Source of the DNA: Eunapius fragilis
Lineage: Eukaryota; Porifera; Demospongiae; Spongillida; Spongillidae
Reading direction: 5' to 3'
Assembly: GCA_963681505.1 (NCBI GenBank)
Contig: OY811987.1
Coordinates: forward strand, 3,224,124-3,288,123
DNA length: 64,000 bases
Part shown: positions 10,564 to 19,858 of the stretch, piece after piece
Layout of the letters: every line of letters starts with the position of its first letter
Position numbering within the stretch: position 1 is the first letter of the stretch
Position numbers and translations under genes: made by a program
Notes under the pieces: model-generated
The model's database searches: none
What the model saw: the letters and a program-made list of their open reading frames with translations, nothing else
Told to the model about the DNA's origin: nothing

Positions 10564-11382
10564 TTGTGTATTGTACATCCCATGGTTGTATCACCAGTAT
10601 TGTGTGTCCTTGGTACGTACTTTGTTGTTTTATTTATGTAATAAAATAGTATATCACAAAATGGCCATTACATTACCTGACAATTGAGTACATGTAGTGG
10701 TTTATTTGTTGTAATAAAATGTCAATATCACACAATTACCATAATTAAAATGCCATGCATGGTACCACCTTGAATAACATTAAGGTTCATTACATGGGTC
10801 TTGTCATTGTGGTCTTGATCTTGCAATCTTGTCTGGTGAAAACATGTATGTGCATTACAGGTGATCAGTGAAATTTTGCTGAATGTGTTACATGTACACA
10901 TAATGTGTTACTTTAATCCATCATTCCAGCACCGAATGGTAAGAAGAATTTGTCATACCATATTTTATCCATGCCTTGGCATTAATGGTGTTAACATAAA
11001 TAGAATTTTTGCCTTGCTGTCAAGAATGTTACACTGATTATTGGTCCAAATAATCAGAACTACTTTGGGATTCTTGACTTGGACTTTATCTTGCCATATA
11101 GAGAACTGCATCATGCTGTCTTGCAATAATATAGACCTTCTTAACACAAAATTCTTGCCTTGCTAATGAACCTTTTTACAATCTTGGTCAAGATAATAAG
11201 AACCGTGGGTATCATTACAATAATCTTGGACTAGATATTGCGAATCTTGCCATATTAAGAACCACACCTTGCAGTCTTTCAAGAATGTCAAGAGCATTCT
11301 TACAATGCTGATCAAGAATCTTGCTATCTTGGTCAAGATGGTAAGAACCTTGGGCAAGAAAAGTCAAGAACTTTTTGCTGGG
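10564..11382. repeat. EnSpm right subterminal region
   Basis: No gene. Short copies of CAATCTTG, GTCAAGAAT and TTCTTGACT in both orientations increase toward the terminal inverted repeat at 11363-11382, mirroring the left end. Two AATAAA-type signals at about 10637-10645 and 10713-10720 lie just after the transposase stop and could be its polyadenylation signals. Confidence 0.65.
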
Positions 11383-11544
11383 TCAGTCCCTTCTGTTCCT
11401 GTGAGAAGTCCTGAATCTTCGAAGGTTGACAGCAGTGTACAGACATCTGCGGAGATGGAGCAGAGTAAAGCTTCAAGTGTTGTGACAGAGGAAGCCCCAA
11501 GTCGCCGTTCCAGCCGTTCAAGGAAACCACCTTTGCGTTTGTGA
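11383..11544 (+). pseudogene. Gypsy Pol C-terminus (continuation of integrase)
   Basis: After the duplicated TCA the frame reads on to a stop at 11542-11544. It is rich in Ser, Val and Arg and ends SRRSSRSRKPPLRL, a basic tail common at the end of Gypsy Pol. It is the 3' part of the reading frame cut at 5160. Confidence 0.8.
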
Positions 11545-11558
11545 TATTTTATTTTCTG

Positions 11559-11572
11559 TAGGGGGGGAGAAG
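11559..11572 (+). other. Polypurine tract of the Gypsy element
   Basis: AGGGGGGGAGAAG abuts the 3' LTR start at 11573. This is the usual plus-strand primer site, and its position fixes the LTR border. Confidence 0.85.
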
Positions 11573-11782
11573 TGTTATGATTGTGTTTGCGTAATTATGC
11601 ATAATCTTTAGACAGATTCTTCGAGACTTCACCGCAGACTTGTATAACTGATTTTGTGTCCAGACTGTCCAGTTTTCGTGTATTTAATGTGTGCCACGTG
11701 TACTGTTTGTCGTTCTCGTTTTCCTGTTCATTCCATGGGTTACCTGTGATCGAGTACGTGTTCGCGGCGTGCAAATACCACA
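11573..11782 (+). repeat. Gypsy 3' LTR
   Basis: About 210 bp starting TGTTATGATTG and ending ACCACA, matching 1164-1360. It is followed by the target duplication ATTGC. Confidence 0.92.
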
Positions 11783-11787
11783 ATTGC

Positions 11788-13058
11788 ATTTCAAAATAGC
11801 TAGCTGATGTAATTGGGTATTTTAAACCTAATACCAAATGAGGTACTATTCGCTTTAGTTAATTGCCCGAACAGTTAGACGTCTAACAGACACCCGAAGA
11901 TAACCTGCGGACGCATCCTGAAGCGATTGGTACACTTGGCATGCTTTACAAACGTTCCTGTCGTGAATTAAACTATCCCGAAGGAAGAATAAGAAGAATA
12001 AGAAGAAGACGATGGAGGAGAAATTTTAGGTGGGACTGGGTACGGACGATGGGGACGAGTACTTTTGTTCTCTAAAAGTACACCGTCTTGTCACACAGAT
12101 ACAACGCAGGATTGTTCTCCTTTTTGATATCGCTCGACTGCCACTAAGAGCGAAGTGACCTGATTCTTAAATGTCCCGCTAGACGTGAGTGGCGTTTTTT
12201 TAATGACTTCATGATACTGCTGGATTCCTATATGGAACCTACTCGCGTAGGTTCCGATACCACGAGCGAAAAATGACCCTATTCTCAATCTGGCCCTAAG
12301 CCAAGGAGAGAATTATATGCTGAAGCGATTGGTGTGAAGCACAGTGGCGGATACAGCAGAGGGGGGGGGGGGGGCCATGCATGAAGCCATCATTTATGTT
12401 ATGAATATCATTATTATACCATGTGTCTTATTCATGGTTGCCGAAAGTCAGGCCAGGCTCCTGCCTGTGATCTGAAGGTCAGGCCAGGGCTCCGACCTGT
12501 GGCCTGAAAGGTCAACCCGATAAACTACAATTATTAATTTGAAGTTACATACATGTAGTCATTAATCGGCTACTATTATTGAGAGATTACGTTTATTGAT
12601 TCGTTAACCGAGCAAATTCAAAGTCATCATGCATGAATACAGCCTCAGGTAGCTCCTCTCTAGACTCAGATACCTCCCTTGTGTCTCCTACAAATCTAGA
12701 CCTCTGGGTAATATAGTTATGTCGCAATGCATGCATGTATAATCGTGTGAATGATAGTATAATCATCAGGAACTACGATAGTAGTTCCTATATAGAAATT
12801 GACCCGGGTCGTGAAATCATTTTAAAAACACGACCAGTGTATAACTCGCGTAGTAAGAAACGGATAGTGTAGCTCTTTGTTGCTATCGAACCAGAAGGCA
12901 AAGACGGTCATTTTAATGTTTTGTTCCAGTCTTCAAACTGTTTGCTTAAGAGAACAAAAAAGCTCGTGTTTTATCTCGTCCCCAGGGCAATTCTTCTCTG
13001 TCATCGTCGTCGTCGTCGTCGTCATCGTCTTCTAATTCTCGGGTGAGTATAACTCCGG
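11788..13058. other. Intergenic DNA with transposon-end fragments
   Basis: No gene recognised. There is an AAGAAG-rich tract at 11990-12020. A possible hAT end, CAGTGGCGGATACAGCAGAG, lies at about 12343, followed by a G tract at about 12360-12374. An AGGCC-rich segment at 12440-12515 resembles 17316-17435. Also present are a perfect hairpin AGGAACTAC/GTAGTTCCT at 12768-12789 and a GTC triplet run at about 13004-13026. Confidence 0.5.
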
Positions 13059-13129
13059 ATAGAGGGTTCTCACAAATGGTACGTGACCATGGTAACCAAA
13101 ATATCCGCCATCTTAACAGAGTGGCTTAA

Positions 13130-14972
13130 ATGGCGATCTATGGAATGTCAGAGTATTTCAAGTCTTTGGACCCGGAATCGAAGAAAAGATATCGAACTAA
13201 GCTTTCTTGTATCGATTTTGTCTGATTTTGGGGTCAATGATCCTTTTACTGGTGACGATCGGCTGTGCCTATCCGGATATCGTCAACTATTTGTTATTTA
13301 CTCCAAGTGCGTACACGTCGGAAGACATGAAGAGCTACAAGAGCCTACAAGCATACAATCAGGTTGTAGAAGGCTGGGTCCGTAATGTTATGACGATGGA
13401 AACGATCAATCTACGAGTTGTCAAAGGACAAGTAAGATATAAAATATATTAAATTGTTATAATCAGCTTGTATGTTACAGGTTTATCATTCACAAAAACT
13501 CAAAGAAAAACCTTTGAAACCTTGGGTAATTGCTCAACATGATGGGAAAGTTATCTCAGCCCATTGTGACTGCATGGCTGGCCTTGGAGAGGCTTGTACC
13601 CATGTTGCTGCCCTGCTCTTTTGGATAGAAGTCCGTGTTAATATGAGGAACTCGCAAACAGTAACTGGTGAAAAGGCCTACTGGATGGTACCAACTAGTG
13701 CACCAGGAGACAATGCTATGTTACCACTTAGAGACATCGACTTCACTTCTGCAAAAAATAAGAAAATCATTCTTGACTCTGCCATCAGCAGTATTCAGGA
13801 ATGCCCATCACCTTCACATCGGACATCCAGAAAGTTACATCCACCCACTAAGGATGAACTTCACAATCTGTTCTCTACTTTGAGTACTTGTCCTCAGAAG
13901 GCAGCTATTCTTGCTGTATTACCTGGCTTCAGTCATAAATTCAAGCCACGGTCATTGTGTAAAGATTTTCCTGATGTATGGACCAAATTTATTTCAACCA
14001 TGCAGAATGCAGTTGACTCTGGATGAACTCATTATAGAATGTGAAAAAATCACCATTGAAGTGAGTCAAGAACAAGTCTACTGTGTTGAGCAGGAAACCC
14101 ATAGTCAGAGCAAAAATCCTTTGTGGTTCAAATTTCGTGCAGGACGGATAACTGCATCACTTATGAAACGTGTTTGTAAAACAGATCCTAATAAGCCTTC
14201 ACAATCACTTGTAAAGCAAATCTGTTATCCAGAACTTGTAAAATTTACTTCCAAAGCTATTCAGTGGGGATGCAGCCATGAGAAAGTAGCCCTAAATTTT
14301 TATACATCCAAAATGCGGTTTCATCATGAAAATGTTAGTGTTGAAGATTGTGGCTTCTATATAAGCCATCAATTTCCTCATATTGGTGCATCTCCTGATG
14401 CTATTGTACAGTGTGATTGTTGTGGAAAGGGCTGTGTTGAGATTAAATGCCCCTACAGCACAAGAGACAAGAGTGTACTAGATAATTCTTCAGTTCTATC
14501 AATATCAGATGAAAAGATAGAACTGAGAAAAGATCATGATTATTTCTACCAGATACAAGCACAGTTTCTGGTTACTGATTTAGGATATTGCGATTTTGTA
14601 CTCTGGACTAAGCAGGACTACTACATTGAAAGGGTAAAGGTTATAATGTTAGAGAAGAAGTACTTCAAAAATCTTTTGTTTTCTTTAAGAAAGCAATTTT
14701 GCCGGAATTAGTCGGAAAGTGTTTTTCTAGAACATGTGCTGATGAACATACATGCACTCCTGTATCAAATTCTGCTGAAGGAGAAAGCACATAAGAAGAA
14801 TTATGGTGCTACTGCAAGCAGCCTGAAAGTGGCACAATGATTTGTTGTGATGGTAAAAAGTGAAAAATCCAGTGGTTTCATCTAGAATGTGTTAAAATTA
14901 AACAAATTCATGCGGGAAAGTGGTTTTGTTCAGATTGTTGTTCTAAAAAGAAAAAAACAAATACTCAATGAC
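13130..14972 (+). pseudogene. SWIM zinc finger / YqaJ nuclease / PHD protein of ISL2EU
   Basis: The ATG at 13130 begins MAIYGMSEYFKSLDP. An intron at 13432-13480 joins in phase (KGQ then VYHSQKL). A SWIM-like zinc site reads CDCMAGLGEACTH (about 13567-13605). The YqaJ/lambda-exonuclease domain shows FRAGRITAS (14130), WGCSHEKVALNF (14268), GASPDAIV (14386) and CVEIKCP (14430); the Asp and the E-x-K are the metal-binding residues. A C4HC3 PHD finger follows at about 14795-14945 (WCYCKQPES, MICCDG, WFHLEC, WFCSDC). Damage: two shifts near 13220-13260, one near 14010, one near 14685, a TAA near 14791 and a TGA where a PHD cysteine is expected near 14862. It probably processed DNA during transposition. 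Confidence 0.82.
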
Positions 14973-15078
14973 TGAATTGTCTAAAATGCATGTTATTTCA
15001 ATTTGTATGCACATGTATGTAAATTAATTTAAATGTAATATGAACCACCATATGTATATTTGGCAATGAAATACTTGT

Positions 15079-16691
15079 CTAATCCAAAGGTACAACAGAA
15101 GGACACATATTAGTTAGGGCACAGCACACATGCACAATCTTGTCCAATGTGGAAATACCATCTTGGTCTTTTACTAAAAGGTCAAGAGGAGCTATATTTC
15201 TTAGAATTGTATATTTTTGCCGCAACAATCCAATCACACGTTCAATGCGTATTCGTACATTGGAAATCCTTCTGGATTGTTCTACCTCAGTTGGTGATAA
15301 TTGCTGCTTTCCTTTAGTAAATGAAGGCATTACAATTCTAGCACCCACACTTCCAATACAATCATCAACATTAAATCCTCTATCAGCCATTACACAATCA
15401 CCAGGTAGGAGCTTATTAAGGAGCCCACAGTGCTCTGTAACAAATTTGTCACTAGCACTTCCACCATATCCTTGTGAAATGAAACTGATGGACCCTTGTG
15501 GTGCTATTCCAATTAAGTACTTCACTGTGTTGTGGTGTTTATAAGTGCTCCAGGTTAGTGCTCTGGCTCTAAGACTTGAAGGTCTTTCGATGAATAACTC
15601 AAAGCAATCTATAATGACAGATAGTGTAGTTCCATAGTTTGCTCTGAAACACATTGGTGTGGTCTCCTTTAATTGCTCACGATCAGGCCAATACACCAAA
15701 GGTGACAACTTCATACATAGTGTGTCTGTCATGTCCAAAAATATACGAGAGGCTGAGGAGCGATGAACGTCAAATCTATCTGATAGGTCTTGCAGTGGAA
15801 TATTCAGTCTGATCCGCATGAGACACAAAACCAATTGCTGAAATGAAGATAAACAATGTCTAGGTAGGATGTCCTGCCCAAGCAATTTATGAAGCCCTAA
15901 CAGTGCGATGAAGTTTGGCAATCCAGTATAGTAGAGTACTCTTTCATCATCCCCCTCAAAGAACTGCTCAGAGTAACAATTCTTTTTTTCCAATGCAGTC
16001 TTCAACTCCCTGATGGTAACTTCATGCTTTTTCAATTCTTCGTCCATGCCTGTTAGATGTTTTATTGAGAAATCCGTCTGGCATGAAACATTATCCATTG
16101 AGCATCGAGTGTTACAAATAGCATCCGTTCCAATGTTAGCTGCAATGAAGTATTTGCATTACTTTTATAATCAGTACCAGCAACACTAGTACCTGAGAAC
16201 AACAACATTCCATCTATCTGCAAAATGGAACCATCAGGTACTGGATCGTCAGTTTCAGCGCTGTCATCACGCATATGCATATTCACATGCCGGCGATGAG
16301 CTTGAAGCCTATCATATCGATCCATGTCTGGAATTGTAACTTCAGAATGACCCATGTTCTGAGTTGGAACCCAGTCAGGATTTAATTTGTCATAGAGCTT
16401 TGCAGGACCTCCTGCAAGTACGCATACATCCTGCAAGGTAGTAATTTTAAGGGGGCTAACCTTTGATGAAATGATCACTGCATACAAGCAACGTAGACTT
16501 GGTTTTGTGCAACTGCCTAGGCGTAAGTCTTTGCTATTAATGCTGGCAAGCCATTGTGCTCTTCTTTCAATAGATAAATTACGCGTCCTACTGTCTAAAT
16601 GATCTAATATAGCAGGTAGCTTATAAAACCTAACCTGCTTTCCTGCACTGTTATTATTAGAACAACCAACAACCCCACACCACGAAGGCAT
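15079..16691 (-). pseudogene. THAP-domain DDE transposase (DDE_Tnp_4) of ISL2EU
   Basis: It starts at the ATG at 16691 (MPSWCGVVGCSNN). The THAP zinc finger has its first Cys pair here. Its C-x2-H part, VCSDHFIK, lies in a different frame near 16470, so a small indel broke the domain. An intron of about 49 bp then leads to GGPAKLYDKLNPDWVP. A second shift near 16130 moves into the frame of 16098-15079. After a coiled segment this holds the catalytic core: VIIDCFELFIERPSS (Asp, about 15610), VMADRGFNVDDC (Asp, about 15380) and RIRIERVIGLLRQKY (Glu, about 15230). The C-terminal 339-residue part is intact. It would bind the element ends through THAP and catalyse cut-and-paste. Confidence 0.85.
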
Positions 16692-16986
16692 TCTACTCTG
16701 TCAAGATGGCAGCTGTTAAAATTCATCGTTTTGTGACGTCACTGTGAGAACCCTCTGTAGGAATGGTTTTAAAGAGCGCAAGTTATACCAATCGCTTTAG
16801 AATCTCCTGGAAGGGCATCTTCAGGTATCAGATATATGTATAAAGTTAGAATTCTCTCACGTTCCGTACAGTGATCCCAAACAAAAGCAGGCGTCTGCTC
16901 GTGATGGTAATTGAAATGGGAGGGGGAGGGGGGGCACTTGCCAGTATTAATAATCGATAAAAAATGATAATAAAAAAATAGAGGAA

Positions 16987-17261
16987 ACAAGTAAAGAAAA
17001 ACATTTTCTGACGAGAAAGTTGGTGGGATATAGGAATTGGAGGCAAAGGAGGGGAACAAGGTTTTGAGAAAAGGGTAATGAGACAAAAATCCTATATTTA
17101 GCACGTGTAAATGTAACAGAACCAAAAGAAGTGCTAAATATAGGATTTTTGCCTCATTAGCCTTTTCTCAAAACCTTGTTCCCCTCCTTTTTACACCACC
17201 TTTGCCTCCAATTCCTATATCCCACCAACTTTCTCGTCAGAGAATGTTTTTCTTTACTTGT
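16987..17261. repeat. Snap-back inverted repeat (miniature element)
   Basis: The arm at 16987-17104 and the arm at 17131-17261 are near-perfect complements around a 26-bp loop. The right arm has about 12 extra bases (TTTACACCAC region). A relative of the outer arm recurs at about 62080-62150. It encodes nothing. Confidence 0.85.
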
Positions 17262-17315
17262 GTAATTTGCTTGCCATAGCAATTAATCAAATTACATGCA
17301 TCTATAAGGGATGTG

Positions 17316-17435
17316 TCCTAGCCTGAAACCCGACCTTGCAGGCCGGGGTCTGGCCTGAAGGTCAGGCCAGAACATCCGGCCTGAAAGGTCGGCCTGACAG
17401 GCCAGGCTGGCCTTTGGCAACCCTGGTCTTATTGT
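17316..17435. repeat. AGGCC-rich degenerate repeat
   Basis: Reiterated GGCCTGAAGGTCAGGCC-like units of about 18-20 bp end in TTTGGCAACCCTGGTCTTA. A similar block lies at 12425-12520. It could be part of a transposon end or a small satellite. No gene. Confidence 0.5.
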
Positions 17436-18040
17436 TTGCCGACCGCGATGAAACGATCAATGCTTACACACGAGGTGATATCGCTAGCGATTCCCGGATT
17501 TCTTTTCTTTTCCCCGTAATTTATTAAATTATGAAAAAAATTGCGGACAAAATGCACGAATCGCCAGCATATCGCTCCATGTGTATCGGGTCTAACAGTA
17601 CTATTAAACGAGCGAGAGGTAGGTTCAGCTGCTGTCCGCTTTGCACAATACTAAATGGCGTATCATGTTGCTTTCATCTCGATCGCATAACGGATGCGCC
17701 TTGGTACAATAACCTAAGCAACATTAAAAAACCTGGAAACAAGAACTTAACGGAGTGCAAGTGATTGCCTCCATGTCCAATCCTGTACATAAAATGGTGT
17801 GTGTCGCAAAAAAAATTTTGCACGCTTCGCGCACGCCTCACTCTCATCAGTTATTCATTCGGCGTTGATTTGGATAAACGGTATTCCTCCGATACAACTT
17901 CGATGGAGCTTTTTTAATTTAAAAAAAAATTTTTTTGCTTTATTCATATATTATCAAATAATCTACAGAGAAATACATACATGTACATACACCACAATAG
18001 AGGAACATTGGAAGGTTTTTTTTTGTCAATAATGCTACAT
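17436..18040. other. Featureless intergenic DNA
   Basis: I see no gene, repeat or promoter that can be supported here. Short open frames exist on both strands but show no family signature. Confidence 0.5.
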
Positions 18041-18168
18041 CAGAGGTATCATAGATTCACTGACTGTCAGTTCAATAGAGGGTAGGAGTATCGCCTGTCC
18101 TTTATTTGATCGCACTCCTCTGATACATTGTATGGATGATCGTAAAAGAGAGAAGGATAGACGGCAGC
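18041..18168 (-). pseudogene. 3' fragment of a REL-type non-LTR retrotransposon
   Basis: The minus-strand frame contains CRLSFSLLRSSIQCIRG, the same C-terminal motif as the non-LTR copy at 23425-25495 (CRLSFSLLRSSILCIRG). Only the last 40 or so codons are present, as expected of a 5'-truncated insertion. Confidence 0.65.
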
Positions 18169-19076
18169 GACGGGGACTTCGACGGAGCTGGGAACGAGGG
18201 TTTTCTACGTTCTCATTCCCAGCCCTGTCAAAATTCAATGTACGTGTTGTTTGCCATGCACGGTTTCTCTAGAGTTCTTGTGACAGACAACGGCCCCAGG
18301 TCTACTATACTGCATCGGATTACTTGAACACCAACTACATTTGTGCATCGTACTTTTGCACCAGGTTAAAGAACAAGTGTTCCCTGGCATTCCCACTAAA
18401 ATCACACGCGTCTGTTAATCCACACAATGATTTTACTTTTAAAAAATCAAAACTGGATTGGACCACTTTTTTTCCTGTGAAACTTCTGAGAGATATTTAC
18501 GTATTCTTGTGTGCAGCACGTTGCCGTAGGACTGGAACTTTGCTGTGCATAAGGATATGGCATGCATTAAAATCGGATGCGTGTGATTTTTGTGTGATTT
18601 TACTGTTAAATCACACAAATGATTTTTATTTTTCTCCCTGTTAATTAACGTTACTACAGTTAACGGCCGCGCGCATGCGCAGCAATGCTGAGGTAGTGTA
18701 TAAATAGCCGCACAACGTCGTTCTAAAGCGGTGCACGTGTTTGCAAGCTAGCAGGTCTCTCCAAGAGCAGCAAGCCCGGCCATGGATTTGTCTTGTTCTC
18801 ACTTCAGCTCACCCTAGAGGGATTGGTTAGCCAGTACTTGCTAACGTACCTCTCCCAGTCGACAATCAGCCAGAAAGAAGGTATGTAGTGGTACGTGCAC
18901 TCGCACATGTGGGCGATCGCTGTTCCCACCGCATGCATAGAACCGCTGTCCCCACTGCCATTCAAGGGACCGCTCCCCAAGTTGCAAGGGACCGCTGTTC
19001 CCGCCAAAAAAAAAAACGCGAAGAATCATAATGTGATTGTACAGACAATTTATTTTATTGTTTCAGAATCATAATC
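18169..19076. other. Intergenic DNA, possible orphan promoter
   Basis: No gene. Two related stretches (about 18400-18450 and 18565-18640) share ATCACACGCGT/AATCACAC and TGATTTTAC-like words, so a diverged duplication is possible. A promoter-like block at 18668-18710 is listed separately. A run of A at 19006-19016 is present. Confidence 0.4.
18668..18710 (+). promoter_or_regulatory. NRF1-like site plus TATA box
   Basis: GCGCATGCGCA at 18671-18681 is the palindromic core bound by NRF1-type factors. GTATAAATAG at 18698-18707 is a good TATA box, with a plausible start about 30 bp later. No reading frame of length follows (the ATG at 18782 stops after 11 codons), so this may be a transposon promoter without its gene. 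Function is inference. Confidence 0.35.
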
Positions 19077-19476
19077 GAATTCGGCATTTTCCTATTTGAG
19101 GTTCCGTCATTAGTATTCACTACCACCGCTACGGTTTCGTGGTTTTCGACAATGACTAGATTATGAAATCATTATACCCGCAAACCCCCCCCCCCCCCCA
19201 AGACCTGAATATGAGGGGGATAAAGGCGCCAATTCTTTTAACAGAGTCAGGCATACCGTAGATAGCTTAAAAGTTACCAACTAGACGGATCCCCGCACCG
19301 GCCACAGCATGATTAAACACCGTCTTTAATCTATGCGGGAATATACGCATGCCCATGGGCAAGGCCGGGTTGCCCAAGGCCGTCCCTGGACACCACGTGC
19401 CACACAGTTATCAATGTAACGGCTACCGGCAGCGCTCAGAATACTATTCTGCCCTCACCTTGCTCTATATGGCTGC
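19077..19476 (+). repeat. Left long terminal inverted repeat
   Basis: It matches the complement of 25963-26397, from GAATTC near 19077 to CTCTATATGGCTGC near 19476. Both copies contain a long C or G run (here about 19184-19199) and the word GGATCCCCGCACC. Confidence 0.88.
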
Positions 19477-19858
19477 AAGTCCAGCTGCTCGGCGGATATA
19501 GATTGAACTAGTCAATAATTTTTACGTACTGTTACGCGCATCGTTGCAATATACATATAACTTAACTCACGTGATTTAATGAACATGTACAAAACAGTAT
19601 TGTACAAAATGACAATTAAAGCGGGTGCACAGATGCAGGGGCGGCGGGAGGTATTTTTAAGTGGGGGGGGGGGGGGGGGGGTAAGGCTATGAATAATTAA
19701 TGAATGGGCGTGGTATACTACTATTTCGCATGCGCAAATTAATTAACGGTTCTTTAATTCTATTGCAAAGATCGACAATTACACAGAATTAATTTAAAAC
19801 AGTCCGAATTTATTCATCCTATTCTCTTTACCATGTACAAAAGAGTTAGCTATGGCTT

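Larger units (their letters stand above)
5161..11382 (+). mobile_element. EnSpm/CACTA-type DNA transposon inside Gypsy integrase
   Basis: The terminal inverted repeats are CCCAGCAAAAAGTTCTTGAC at 5161-5180 and its exact complement at 11363-11382. The 3-bp target duplication TCA is at 5158-5160 and 11383-11385, as expected for CACTA-group elements, although the usual CACTA ends are absent. Subterminal DNA at both ends is full of short CAAGATCTTG-like repeats, typical of this group. It carries two divergent genes: a tnp2-type transposase (7731-10563, plus) and a six-exon accessory gene (7624-6212, minus). Confidence 0.9.
1164..11782 (+). mobile_element. Ty3/Gypsy LTR retrotransposon (split by EnSpm)
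   Basis: Two LTRs (1164-1360 and 11573-11782) begin TG and end CA and are flanked by the 5-bp duplication ATTGC at 1159-1163 and 11783-11787. The order gag, protease, RT, RNase H, integrase is that of Ty3/Gypsy. Without the nested EnSpm copy and its duplicated TCA the element is about 4.4 kb, near the small end of the family. The coding region has several frameshifts and stops and no envelope gene is seen, so this copy is dead. The nested insertion at 5161 makes the Gypsy older than the EnSpm copy. Confidence 0.93.
13060..16757. mobile_element. ISL2EU-like DNA transposon with two convergent genes
   Basis: An imperfect inverted repeat begins AGAGGGTTCTCACA at 13061-13074, with its complement at 16743-16756. 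Just inside, both ends carry a related CCATCTT(A/G)ACAGAGT segment. Between them lie a plus-strand SWIM/YqaJ/PHD gene and a minus-strand THAP/DDE transposase whose 3' ends are about 100 bp apart. This gene pair is, to my knowledge, the signature of the ISL2EU superfamily (IS5/ISL2-related). Both genes are damaged. The target duplication is unclear. Confidence 0.8.

Noticed and set aside
1164-11782. Endogenous retrovirus with an envelope gene
   Set aside because: No envelope-like frame follows integrase; the extra DNA is the EnSpm insertion.
16769-17125. 118-residue hydrophobic frame on the minus strand
   Set aside because: Falls across the snap-back repeat and shows no conserved pattern.
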